8,106 nucleotides of DNA from Gemmatimonadota bacterium (GTDB lineage Bacteria > Gemmatimonadota > Gemmatimonadetes > Palauibacterales > Palauibacteraceae), in NCBI GenBank assembly GCA_030601615.1, contig JAUVTH010000062.1, positions 1 through 8,106 on the forward strand, given 5' to 3'. A program made the translations under genes and the position numbers. This document shows positions 1-5,997 of the stretch, piece by piece. Each line of letters starts with the position of its first letter. The stretch's first letter is position 1. The notes under the pieces are model-generated. The model was not told the origin of the DNA. It saw nothing but the letters and a program-made list of their open reading frames with translations, and made no database searches.

Positions 1-12
1 AGGAGATCTCAA

Positions 13-213
13 ATGAAACGACTGTGGCTGGTGATCGGCCTCCTTGGCCTGGCCGTGCCTCCACCCGCGAGCGCCGCGGCCAGAGCGAGGCCGGTCGAGT
101 GCCAGGACTACTGCGCCGAGAGAGCTGCGGAGCATTGCGACCGGATCGACTCGTGGAAGTGCACGTGGTACATCCTTGGCTGCCTGGCCGGCTGCAACAT
201 CGCCTCCCTGTGA
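13..213 (+). CDS. Small secreted six-cysteine protein (twin CX3C), copy 1
   Basis: A 66-residue protein of no family I recognise. Residues 1-21 look like a Sec signal peptide: MKR, a Leu/Val/Gly-rich core, then a Pro-rich stretch ending in Ala-Ser-Ala, so the likely cleavage is after residue 21 and the mature part is about 45 residues. That part has six cysteines (30, 34, 42, 50, 57, 61) spaced CX3C-X7-C-X7-C-X6-CX3C. The ATG is preceded by AGGAG at bases 1-5 with a 7-nt spacer, which supports this start. The next gene begins 32 nt downstream and encodes a protein of the same plan, so the two look like a tandem duplicate expressed together. The symmetric CX3C pairs suggest a disulfide-locked helical hairpin exported from the cytoplasm; this is inference. 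The function is unknown; a toxin, inhibitor, metal-binding or envelope role are all open. That it is a real gene is fairly sure because of the signal peptide, the ribosome binding site and the paralogue. Confidence 0.75.
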   Translation: MKRLWLVIGLLGLAVPPPASAAARARPVECQDYCAERAAEHCDRIDSWKCTWYILGCLAGCNIASL

Positions 214-245
214 CAGGTAGAGGCCCCACGCAAAGGAGGGACGAG

Positions 246-464
246 ATGAACCGAAGATTCTGGATGCTCCTGGCGGCGTTCGTGGCGATCGTGGCCAGCG
301 CCCCACCGTCACCGTCGGAGGCGGCGGTGGTGGGCAAGACGTGGTGCATGACCTACTGCGACGTGATCCACCTCGGGTGCAAGAAGACTTTCGGCTGGTT
401 CGACGAGGATGCCTGCGAGGAGTGGAAGAAGGGGTGCATGGACGGCTGCCGCGTCAACGGCTGA
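246..464 (+). CDS. Small secreted six-cysteine protein (twin CX3C), copy 2
   Basis: A 72-residue protein, paralogous in layout to the gene 32 nt upstream. The N-terminus (MNRRFW, then a Leu/Ala/Val core) is a signal peptide with likely cleavage after Ser-Glu-Ala at residue 26, leaving about 46 residues. Cysteines at 34, 38, 45, 57, 64 and 68 give CX3C-X6-C-X11-C-X6-CX3C. The two outer CX3C pairs and the X6 spacing before the last pair are the same as in copy 1; the middle loop is longer. The mature part is mixed in charge, with an acidic stretch (DEDACEE) next to lysines. The frame is open upstream to base 24, but the start chosen here is the ATG preceded by AAAGGAGG at 231-238, followed directly by a signal peptide. 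A long hairpin begins about 20 nt after the stop. No known domain is recognised; the function is unknown. Confidence 0.78.
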   Translation: MNRRFWMLLAAFVAIVASAPPSPSEAAVVGKTWCMTYCDVIHLGCKKTFGWFDEDACEEWKKGCMDGCRVNG

Positions 465-466
465 AC

Positions 467-523
467 ATCCGGAGACAATGGGGTGGGAGGATGCGGCGGT
501 TCCGCGTCCTCCCACATCCGGAT
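467..523. terminator. Long hairpin between convergent genes, possible bidirectional terminator
   Basis: Bases 483-496 pair with 502-515 as a 14-bp, almost perfect GC-rich stem (one T-G wobble at 492/506) closed by a 5-nt loop. Outside it, ATCCGGA at 467-473 can pair with TCCGGAT at 517-523. The structure sits in the only gap between the plus-strand small-protein genes (ending at 464) and the minus-strand membrane-protein gene (ending at 529), where a shared terminator is expected. Neither side is followed by a T-rich tract, so it is not a textbook intrinsic terminator. It could act with Rho, stabilise 3' ends, or simply block convergent transcripts. The structure itself is clear; the role is inferred. 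Confidence 0.5.
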
Positions 524-528
524 CCGGC

Positions 529-1203
529 TCAGGTCACCAGGGGATCGCTGACCGGAGCGAGATCCGTCTCCCCACCCCAGGAGATCACGCGGGCAGCGAC
601 GAGCCCGGCCAGGGCGTTCCCCACGAGCACGAGCGGGAAGGTCAGGAGACCCTGCCGGACGCCCAGCAGACCGAGGCCCAGAAATACCGGGTACACTACG
701 AGCAGCGTATACAGACTCGGCACGAGGCTGAAGATCGCTCCCTTGCCCGCGAACCCTTCTCCCGGAACCACCGGGTACAGGATCCCGAACGCGATGCCCC
801 AGACCGAACCGTACAGTGCTCTCATCAGGTACTGACCAGCCGAAAGGTCTACATCCACTCCCACACCTAGCATCAGCGTGAGCCCGATGCTGCCGGAGAC
901 CTCCGTCAGAACACCATGGAACAGGCCGGCCAGCACTCCACCGAGCACGCCCAGCCCGAGCCGCGCCGACAGGTCCAGCGGGCCCTCTACGGCGGGCCCG
1001 AACGGGTGCCCCCCGATAGCAACAGCCGCGAGTCCGAGCGAGGCTACGAGAAGGAGTATGCCGCCCTGGATTCCCAGCGTAGTTCCGGTCTCCAGAAGTC
1101 CCGCACCCGCGAGACCCGCGATGAGGGCCACCGCACCCACCCCGACGGACATGACGGAGAGTCGGTTCGGGCCGCCAGAGGATTCCGTCGTCTGTTCGGT
1201 CAT
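529..1203 (-). CDS. Uncharacterised six-helix integral membrane protein
   Basis: A 224-residue hydrophobic protein of no family I recognise. After a short polar N-terminus (MTEQTTESSGG) six likely membrane spans can be picked out, at about residues 17-38, 44-64, 82-103, 128-147, 156-178 and 185-206. They are rich in Gly, Leu, Val and Ala. A short polar tail follows. Conserved-looking spots include His66-Pro67 in the loop after span 2 and a YPVVPGEG turn near residues 143-150. The start chosen is the ATG at 1203, with AAAGGA about 10 nt upstream on the minus strand; a longer version from a TTG at 1293 is possible but would add a polar stretch with no clear signal. It follows the hydratase gene after 93 nt in the same direction, so it may be the last gene of the operon or separately expressed. 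A transport role for a pathway substrate is conceivable, but nothing in the sequence shows it. Confidence 0.7.
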   Translation of the reverse strand: MTEQTTESSGGPNRLSVMSVGVGAVALIAGLAGAGLLETGTTLGIQGGILLLVASLGLAAVAIGGHPFGPAVEGPLDLSARLGLGVLGGVLAGLFHGVLTEVSGSIGLTLMLGVGVDVDLSAGQYLMRALYGSVWGIAFGILYPVVPGEGFAGKGAIFSLVPSLYTLLVVYPVFLGLGLLGVRQGLLTFPLVLVGNALAGLVAARVISWGGETDLAPVSDPLVT

Positions 1204-1296
1204 GCTCGTCCGATCCTTTGTCTGCTCGTTCGTTCCATCTCGCGGCGAGGCATAGACTCGCCGTACGAACAGGCTGCTGAACAACCCTGCCAAGGG

Positions 1297-2070
1297 TCAG
1301 TCGCCGGATCGCTCCAGGAAGCGGAGCACACCCTCCCGACAGTCATCCGTCATCCGCGCTATGACGTTGACCTGGGCACCGGCTCGAATCGCCGCCTCGA
1401 AGCTGGCTCCGTCGATCTGGTACAGCAAGCGCTTGGATAGAGCGAGTGCGCTGGCACTCCGGGAAGCGAGGGCCTCGAGGAACGAATCGACCTCGGAATC
1501 GAAGGACTCCGCCGGGAACACCCGGTTCACCAGCCCGTATTCGGCCGCCGTGTCCGCGTCGATCGGATCGCCGAAAGCGATCAATTCGAACGCACGTTTC
1601 TCACCCACGGACCTGCGGAGGATCGCCATCACCATGGCCGGCACGAACCCGAGCCGCACCTCCGGATACCCGAAGCTCGCGCTCCTGGACGCCAGAACCA
1701 TGTCGCAGGCCGTCGCGAGGCCGGCGCCGCCGGCGAGTGCCCTCCCGCGCACGATGGCCACGACGGGCTTGTCCATCCTGCGGAGGAGGAGAAAAAGATC
1801 CCCCAACGCCTGGGCGTCGGCCAGGCTGGCCTCCGGTCCCGCCTCCACGGCTTCCTTCAGCTCGTGCAGATCGGCGCCGGCACAGAAATCAGGACCGGCG
1901 CCTGCGATAGCCACAACCTTCACACGATCGTCGGCCTGGACCTGCGCCAGTGCGTCCTTCAGCTCCTCGATCAGCGCGCCGTTCAAGGCGTTCCGACGCT
2001 CGGGACGATCGAGTGTGATCCGCGCGATCCCATTCGTCTCATCGATCGCGGAATGCAGCTGCCTGGCCAT
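1297..2070 (-). CDS. Enoyl-CoA hydratase/isomerase family protein (methylglutaconyl-CoA hydratase-like)
   Basis: A 257-residue crotonase-fold protein of full family length. The N-terminal strand motif ITLDRPERRNALN is at 18-30, the first oxyanion-hole loop CAGADL at 63-68, the second at 113-118 (AGGAGL), and FGYPEVRLGFVPA at 133-145. Of the two acids used by classical enoyl-CoA hydratase (rat Glu144 and Glu164), the first is a glycine here (Gly117) and only the second is kept (Glu137). As I recall the family, a single Glu followed by a LG-x-x-PA stretch resembles bacterial 3-methylglutaconyl-CoA hydratases (LiuC) more than short-chain hydratases. With the carboxylase and AtuA genes upstream, hydration of a 3-methylglutaconyl-CoA-like product is the best guess, but substrate cannot be settled from sequence. 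A strong SD (GAGGAG) overlaps the end of the preceding gene and sits 6 nt before the ATG; the gap to that gene's stop is 3 nt, so translation is probably coupled. Confidence 0.88.
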   Translation of the reverse strand: MARQLHSAIDETNGIARITLDRPERRNALNGALIEELKDALAQVQADDRVKVVAIAGAGPDFCAGADLHELKEAVEAGPEASLADAQALGDLFLLLRRMDKPVVAIVRGRALAGGAGLATACDMVLASRSASFGYPEVRLGFVPAMVMAILRRSVGEKRAFELIAFGDPIDADTAAEYGLVNRVFPAESFDSEVDSFLEALASRSASALALSKRLLYQIDGASFEAAIRAGAQVNVIARMTDDCREGVLRFLERSGD

Positions 2071-2073
2071 GCA

Positions 2074-2457
2074 CTACTCCTCGGAGGGCGGGCGCCCGGA
2101 GATCTCCCCGGCCAACACCCGGTCGCATACCTCGACGACCTCGTCCGGCGCCTCTACCTCGAGGCTCAGGATCCCCGCGCCGAAGGTCTTCCCCTGCGCG
2201 TCCAGCATCAGGGACACGGTCCCGCCGCCTCCCAGCGACTCATGCAGCAGGAAGTTCAGCGCGAACAGGTTGGGAAGCTCGAACCGCTCGACCTGACCGC
2301 GGCAGACGCCCGCGAAGTGGTCTTTTACCCGATCGGCGGTGAGCTCCCGTACCAGGTGCTCGTACGCCGGCGGCGCGAGGGCGATCACCCCGATGTTCGC
2401 CGTGTCGCCCTTGTCTCCGGAGCGGGCGAACGCGAGGCGGCCGAGGGGGACTCTCAA
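2074..2457 (-). CDS. AtuA C-terminal-domain (ferredoxin-like fold) protein
   Basis: A 127-residue protein matching the small C-terminal domain that follows the DUF1446 domain in single-chain AtuA proteins of acyclic-terpene degraders; here it is a separate protein. The hallmark is near the start: LAFARSGDKGDTANIGVIA at residues 8-26. A central NFLLHESLGGGG stretch (68-79) and an acidic C-terminus (about 103-127) follow. It probably works as a complex with the DUF1446 protein encoded just upstream; the molecular role of AtuA in these pathways is not established. The start is a TTG, chosen because a GGGAGGG ribosome binding site lies 4 nt before it and the conserved domain begins right there; no ATG or GTG is available between the upstream in-frame stop and the conserved motif. 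The frame is the same as that of the upstream gene, from which it is separated by one TGA and nine codons. Three bases separate its stop from the hydratase start. Confidence 0.85.
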   Translation of the reverse strand: MRVPLGRLAFARSGDKGDTANIGVIALAPPAYEHLVRELTADRVKDHFAGVCRGQVERFELPNLFALNFLLHESLGGGGTVSLMLDAQGKTFGAGILSLEVEAPDEVVEVCDRVLAGEISGRPPSEE

Positions 2458-2461
2458 CGTG

Positions 2462-2468
2462 CCCTCCC
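2462..2468 (-). promoter_or_regulatory. Ribosome binding site deciding a TTG start
   Basis: On the minus strand GGGAGGG lies 4 nt before TTG (2457-2455), in the 27-nt gap between the two AtuA-family genes. It is the only good SD-plus-start combination between the upstream TGA and the conserved domain, so it supports independent initiation rather than a fused product. Confidence 0.6.
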
Positions 2469-2484
2469 GGCCAGGGCACCGCAG

Positions 2485-3861
2485 TCAGGCATCGGTCACC
2501 TCCACCACCAGCTCGTGCTCGACGGCCGTCCTGTCGATCAGGGCCGGCCAGTAGGCCATCACTTCCTGCACTCGCGGCCGACCACCAGCAAAACCGGTGA
2601 CCGTGGGAGGCCCCGCAAGGATCAGGGGCGCAATCTCGCGCGTGAACCTCTCGACCGGCGCCCGCTCGGCAGCGCGTACCCCGATGCGGAGACCGACTTC
2701 CGGGAGCTCGGCGGCCGAGGGACCCGGTTCGAGGCCCAGACACGCCCCGGCTCCTACGAACTCCGTCCGCACCTCATCGAAGTCCAGGTCCGCCTGCTCG
2801 AGGCGCGCCCGCAGGACTTCGTCCGCCCGGCGAGCCTTGGCAAGGGCGTCGGGGCCCGCGTAGGTCAGTCCTCCGGTCGACTTGTACCCGGCGTGGTAGG
2901 CGATCGACACCTTCAGGAGATCGGTGCGCGGCCCGCCCCGCACGCCGCTGATACGCACGCGGTCGGCGCCCAGGTCGGTGACCGTGGCGCTGCCGAAGTC
3001 CGCCACGCAGTCCGGAGTGATGTAATCCTCGGGATCACCCATCTCGTATACAAGCTGTTCGGTTACGGTGGCCCACGTGACACGGCCGCCAAGGTCCGGG
3101 TGTTTCGTGACGACGAAGCTGCCGTCCGCCTGCGCCTCGATGATCGGATAGCCCGGTATCTCGAGGTCCACTCCCTCCCAGTCGAACAGAGTGTTTCCTC
3201 CGGCTGCCTGTGCCCCGCACTCGTTGATGTGGCCTGCCACAACTCCCGCGGCTATCCGATCCCAATCGTCGAGCGCCCATCCGAATTCGTGTACCAGGGG
3301 CCCGTACGTGAGCGCCGTGTCCGTCGAACGGCCCGTGACCACGATGTCCGCGTCCTGCGCGAGCGCCTCGAGGATCGGGCTCATACCGATGTACGCGTTC
3401 GCGCTGTAGACACGGTCCTGGATGTCCGAAAGAGGCGCCCCGGTCTCCATGTTTCGAAGCTCGTGGCCCGAGGCGAGCAGATCGTCCAAACGGCCCATCA
3501 GATCGTCGCCCGTGACGATCGCGATCCTGAGGGGACGGGACGTTTCCACGTCAGCGAGGCCCGAGACCAGCGCGTCCCGGCAGGCTCGGGGGTTCACTCC
3601 CCCCGCGTTCGTGATCACCCGGACGCCGCCGTCCACGAGATCCGAGGCGAGATCGAGGATCAGGGGAACGAAGTCGCGCGCGTAGCCGGCCGAGGGGTCC
3701 TTCACGCGCTGCTTCTGCATGATGGACATGGTGATCTCGGCCAGGTAGTCGAGCATCAGGTAGTCGATCGGCCCCTGCCGCACCTGCAGCTTCGGCGCTT
3801 CCTGCCAGTCGCCCCAGAACCCCTGGCCCGAGCCGACGCGCACCACTCTGTCGCCGCTCAT
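2485..3861 (-). CDS. AtuA-family (DUF1446) protein, acyclic terpene/branched acyl-CoA pathway
   Basis: A 458-residue DUF1446 protein, the large domain of AtuA. Family landmarks in order: GSGQGFWGDW (10-19), DYLMLDYLAEITMSIM (33-48), TNAGGVNP (84-91), VTGDDL (116-121), VTGRSTDTAL (175-184), HINECGAQAAGGN (211-223), PGYPI (236-240), TKHPDLGG (252-259) and GPRTDLLKV (310-318). In Pseudomonas AtuA this region and a C-terminal domain form one chain of nearly 600 residues; here the second domain is the next gene. AtuA is encoded with geranyl-CoA carboxylase in citronellol catabolism, but its reaction is unproven; relatives occur widely beside acyl-CoA carboxylases and hydratases. The ATG overlaps the upstream carboxyltransferase stop as ATGA, and no clear SD is seen, so translational coupling is likely. 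No signal peptide; cytoplasmic. Confidence 0.9.
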   Translation of the reverse strand: MSGDRVVRVGSGQGFWGDWQEAPKLQVRQGPIDYLMLDYLAEITMSIMQKQRVKDPSAGYARDFVPLILDLASDLVDGGVRVITNAGGVNPRACRDALVSGLADVETSRPLRIAIVTGDDLMGRLDDLLASGHELRNMETGAPLSDIQDRVYSANAYIGMSPILEALAQDADIVVTGRSTDTALTYGPLVHEFGWALDDWDRIAAGVVAGHINECGAQAAGGNTLFDWEGVDLEIPGYPIIEAQADGSFVVTKHPDLGGRVTWATVTEQLVYEMGDPEDYITPDCVADFGSATVTDLGADRVRISGVRGGPRTDLLKVSIAYHAGYKSTGGLTYAGPDALAKARRADEVLRARLEQADLDFDEVRTEFVGAGACLGLEPGPSAAELPEVGLRIGVRAAERAPVERFTREIAPLILAGPPTVTGFAGGRPRVQEVMAYWPALIDRTAVEHELVVEVTDA

Positions 3862-5468
3862 GCGTCGTCAGGGAGCGTGAAGGCTCCGATGTGGGGCGCC
3901 GGATTCTCGAGAGCCGTCCGGAGGGCCAGGTCGAGAACGTCGCGCGTCTCTTCGGGGGCGATGATCGCGTCAACGTAGCCCCTGGCCGCGGCGTACCGTG
4001 CATCGAGGGTCCTGTCGTACTCGGCTTGTGTCGCTTCCATCTCGGCCGTGGTCTCGGCGTCAACCGGAATGCCCTCCGACCGAGCCTGGTCGATCTTGCG
4101 GCCGTGCACGGCGCGCACGGCTGACGCGCCCTCCATCACGCCCATGCGGCCCGTGGGCCACGTGAAGATGAAGTCCGGATCGAAGCCTTGCCCCGCCATG
4201 GCGTAGTACCCCGCTCCGCTGGCGTGCCCGATCGTGAGCACGATCTTCGGTACGCGAGCGACCGACATGGCCTCGACCATGCGGGCGCCGGCCCGGATGA
4301 TCCCCGAGTGCTCCGCTTCCGTTCCCACCATGAAACCGCTCACGTCCTGAACGTACAGGAGCGGGATCTTCTGCCGATCGCACATGTCCATGAAGTATGC
4401 GACCTTCTCGGCGCTGTCGGCGTAGATGATCCCTCCGAACCGGGGACGGCCGCCCTTCGTGTCCTTGAACATGCCCCGACGATTCGTGATCACTCCCACC
4501 CGTCGACCGGCCAACCGGCTGACCGCGGTGAGCATCTCCGGCGCGTAGCCCGCCTGGAACTCTTCGAATCGCCCCGCGTCGAGAAACGTCTCGAGCACCG
4601 CTTCGACTTCGTAAGGCTGCCGGTGATCCTGCGGAATGAGCTGGTACGCCTGCTCGGCGGCACGGGCAGGTGCCCTGGGCTCGTCGACCGGCGGCGGGAG
4701 CCGGGCCGGCGGCAGGTCGGACACGAGATCGCGGATCTTTTCGAGGCACGCTTCGTCGTCGGGCACCTCGTAGTGAGCGACGCCACTGATCCGGTTGTGC
4801 GTGGCCGCACCCCCGAGGACCTCGCCCTCGACATCCTGTCCCGTGGCACCCTTCACCAGGTTGGGGCCGCCGAGGCCCATGAAGCTGGTGCCCTCCACCA
4901 TCACGATTACGTCTGAGAGCGCCGGCAGATACGCCCCTCCCGCGATGCATTGGCCCATGACGGCCGATATCTGGGGCACGTCCAGGTAGTGCCGCATGAT
5001 CGAGTTGTAGTAGAACAGGCGGCTCGCGCCGTACTTACCCGGGAACACTCCTCCCTGGTACGGCAGGTTGATGCCGGCCGAATCGACCAGGTAGATGATC
5101 GGCACACGGCAGCGCATCGCTATTTCCTGGGCTCGGAGCATCTTCGGGATCGTCTCCGGCCACCAACTGCCCGCCTTGACGGTGGCGTCATTCGCCACGA
5201 TCACCACGGGGCGTCCGCAAACCTCGCCGATCCCGGTAACGACCCCCACCCCGGGAGCGTTTCCGTCGTACTGGTCGTACGCGAGGAGGAGACCGATCTC
5301 CAGGAACCCGCCGCCCGGGTCGATCAGCCCGTCGATGCGCTCACGCGCCGTGAGCTTGCCCTGCGAGTGCTGGCGCTCGATACGTTTCGGACCGCCCCCT
5401 TCGCGGAGACGGTCCTCGAGGGCTCGGATTTCTTCCACGAGCTTCCGCAGGCGTGACGGATCGGACAT
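3858..5468 (-). CDS. Acyl-CoA carboxylase beta (carboxyltransferase) subunit, methylcrotonyl/geranyl-CoA type
   Basis: A 536-residue biotin-dependent carboxyltransferase, the usual length for methylcrotonyl-CoA or geranyl-CoA carboxylase beta. It would move CO2 from carboxybiotin to an acyl-CoA. The N-terminal crotonase-like half includes YLVDSAGINLPYQGGVFPG (126-144) and the first oxyanion loop GQCIAGGAYLPALSD (172-186), then FMGLGGPNLVKGATGQDV (196-213). The C-terminal half has QDVSGFMVGTEAEHSGI (374-390) and the second oxyanion loop GHASGAGYYAMAG (414-426). VDS-G-NLP-Q--VFP and GGAY-PA-SD resemble LiuB/AtuC-type enzymes that carboxylate 3-methyl-branched 2-enoyl-CoAs; propionyl-CoA or another substrate is not excluded. 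No biotin carboxylase or biotinyl-carrier gene is in the window, so the partner is encoded elsewhere. The ATG overlaps the small mutase subunit's stop (TGATG) and the stop overlaps the next ATG (ATGA), so it is the middle of a coupled block. Confidence 0.92.
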   Translation of the reverse strand: MSDPSRLRKLVEEIRALEDRLREGGGPKRIERQHSQGKLTARERIDGLIDPGGGFLEIGLLLAYDQYDGNAPGVGVVTGIGEVCGRPVVIVANDATVKAGSWWPETIPKMLRAQEIAMRCRVPIIYLVDSAGINLPYQGGVFPGKYGASRLFYYNSIMRHYLDVPQISAVMGQCIAGGAYLPALSDVIVMVEGTSFMGLGGPNLVKGATGQDVEGEVLGGAATHNRISGVAHYEVPDDEACLEKIRDLVSDLPPARLPPPVDEPRAPARAAEQAYQLIPQDHRQPYEVEAVLETFLDAGRFEEFQAGYAPEMLTAVSRLAGRRVGVITNRRGMFKDTKGGRPRFGGIIYADSAEKVAYFMDMCDRQKIPLLYVQDVSGFMVGTEAEHSGIIRAGARMVEAMSVARVPKIVLTIGHASGAGYYAMAGQGFDPDFIFTWPTGRMGVMEGASAVRAVHGRKIDQARSEGIPVDAETTAEMEATQAEYDRTLDARYAAARGYVDAIIAPEETRDVLDLALRTALENPAPHIGAFTLPDDA

Positions 5469-5887
5469 CAGCCGTCTTCGTCCATGCGGTTCTCCTCGAA
5501 CCAGTCCCTGATGTAAGCAGCCGCATCGCCCGTCACGGTGCCCGGTCCGAACAGCCGGCCGACGCCGAGCTCCTGCAGCGCGTCCATGTCTTCCTGAGGG
5601 ATGATCCCCCCACCCGTAACGAGAACGTCGTCCATGCCGTTCTCCCGCAGGAGCTCCAGCACGCGGGGGAAGAGCGTCATGTGGGCTCCCGACAGGATCG
5701 ACAGAGCCACCACGTCGACATCTTCCTGCAGCGCGGTTGTGGCGATCTTCTCCGGCGTCTGGTGCAGGCCGGTGTAGATCACCTCCATGCCCGCATCCCG
5801 CAGGGACGCCGCGATGACCTTGGCTCCACGGTCGTGGCCGTCGAGCCCCGGCTTCGCGACCAGCACGCGGATCTTTCTCTCAGCCAT
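5468..5887 (-). CDS. icmB: Acyl-CoA mutase small subunit, B12-binding domain (IcmB-like)
   Basis: A 139-residue cobalamin-binding protein that would carry adenosylcobalamin for the large mutase subunit encoded upstream. The base-off B12 signature is complete: D16-x-H18-x-x-G21 within PGLDGHDRGAK, where His18 is the predicted lower cobalt ligand, then S63-x-L65 (LSILSGAH) and the GGG at 92-94 (VTGGGIIP). It corresponds to the C-terminal domain of single-chain methylmalonyl-CoA mutases, and its length fits the separate IcmB subunit of isobutyryl-CoA mutase (about 136 residues) as well as split methylmalonyl mutases. The domain alone cannot tell these apart; the Icm name rests on the large subunit. 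The start chosen is the ATG at 5887 with GGAG 10 nt upstream; a GTG at 5911 would add 8 residues without an SD. The stop overlaps the carboxyltransferase start by one base. Confidence 0.88.
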   Translation of the reverse strand: MAERKIRVLVAKPGLDGHDRGAKVIAASLRDAGMEVIYTGLHQTPEKIATTALQEDVDVVALSILSGAHMTLFPRVLELLRENGMDDVLVTGGGIIPQEDMDALQELGVGRLFGPGTVTGDAAAYIRDWFEENRMDEDG

Positions 5888-5997
5888 GACGGAATCGCTC
5901 CGGATGGACACGATGGGCGGTGGAGGACGGAACGCCCTGCGCGCGGCCCACTGTAGTTGTTCGACAGCTTATTAAAGATACCGGGCACTGGCCCGCG
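5888..5997 (-). other. 110-nt spacer between the mutase subunit genes, with a small hairpin
   Basis: This is the longest gap inside the otherwise tightly packed core. Immediately after the large-subunit stop (read on the minus strand), bases 5995-5991 and 5986-5982 form a 5-bp GC stem (CGGGC/GCCCG, loop of 4), followed by the AT-rich stretch TATCTTTAATAA, the most AT-rich stretch I noticed in the operon. It could be a weak attenuating or processing site that sets the ratio of large to small subunit. I do not see a convincing internal promoter. Confidence 0.3.

Noticed and set aside
24..245. Longer version of the second cysteine-rich protein starting near base 24
   Set aside because: The extension overlaps copy 1 in another frame, and the ATG at 246 has a strong SD and starts a signal peptide.
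1204..1293. TTG start at 1293 for the membrane protein, adding 30 residues
   Set aside because: The ATG at 1203 has an SD-like AAAGGA and starts a typical short polar N-terminus; the added stretch is polar with no clear signal. Not fully excluded.
1864..3978. Very long plus-strand ORF (704 codons) opposite the AtuA and hydratase genes
   Set aside because: It is a mirror of the real minus-strand genes: Arg/His/Val-rich, no domain, no SD, and it crosses several gene boundaries. Such ORFs are common in GC-rich DNA.
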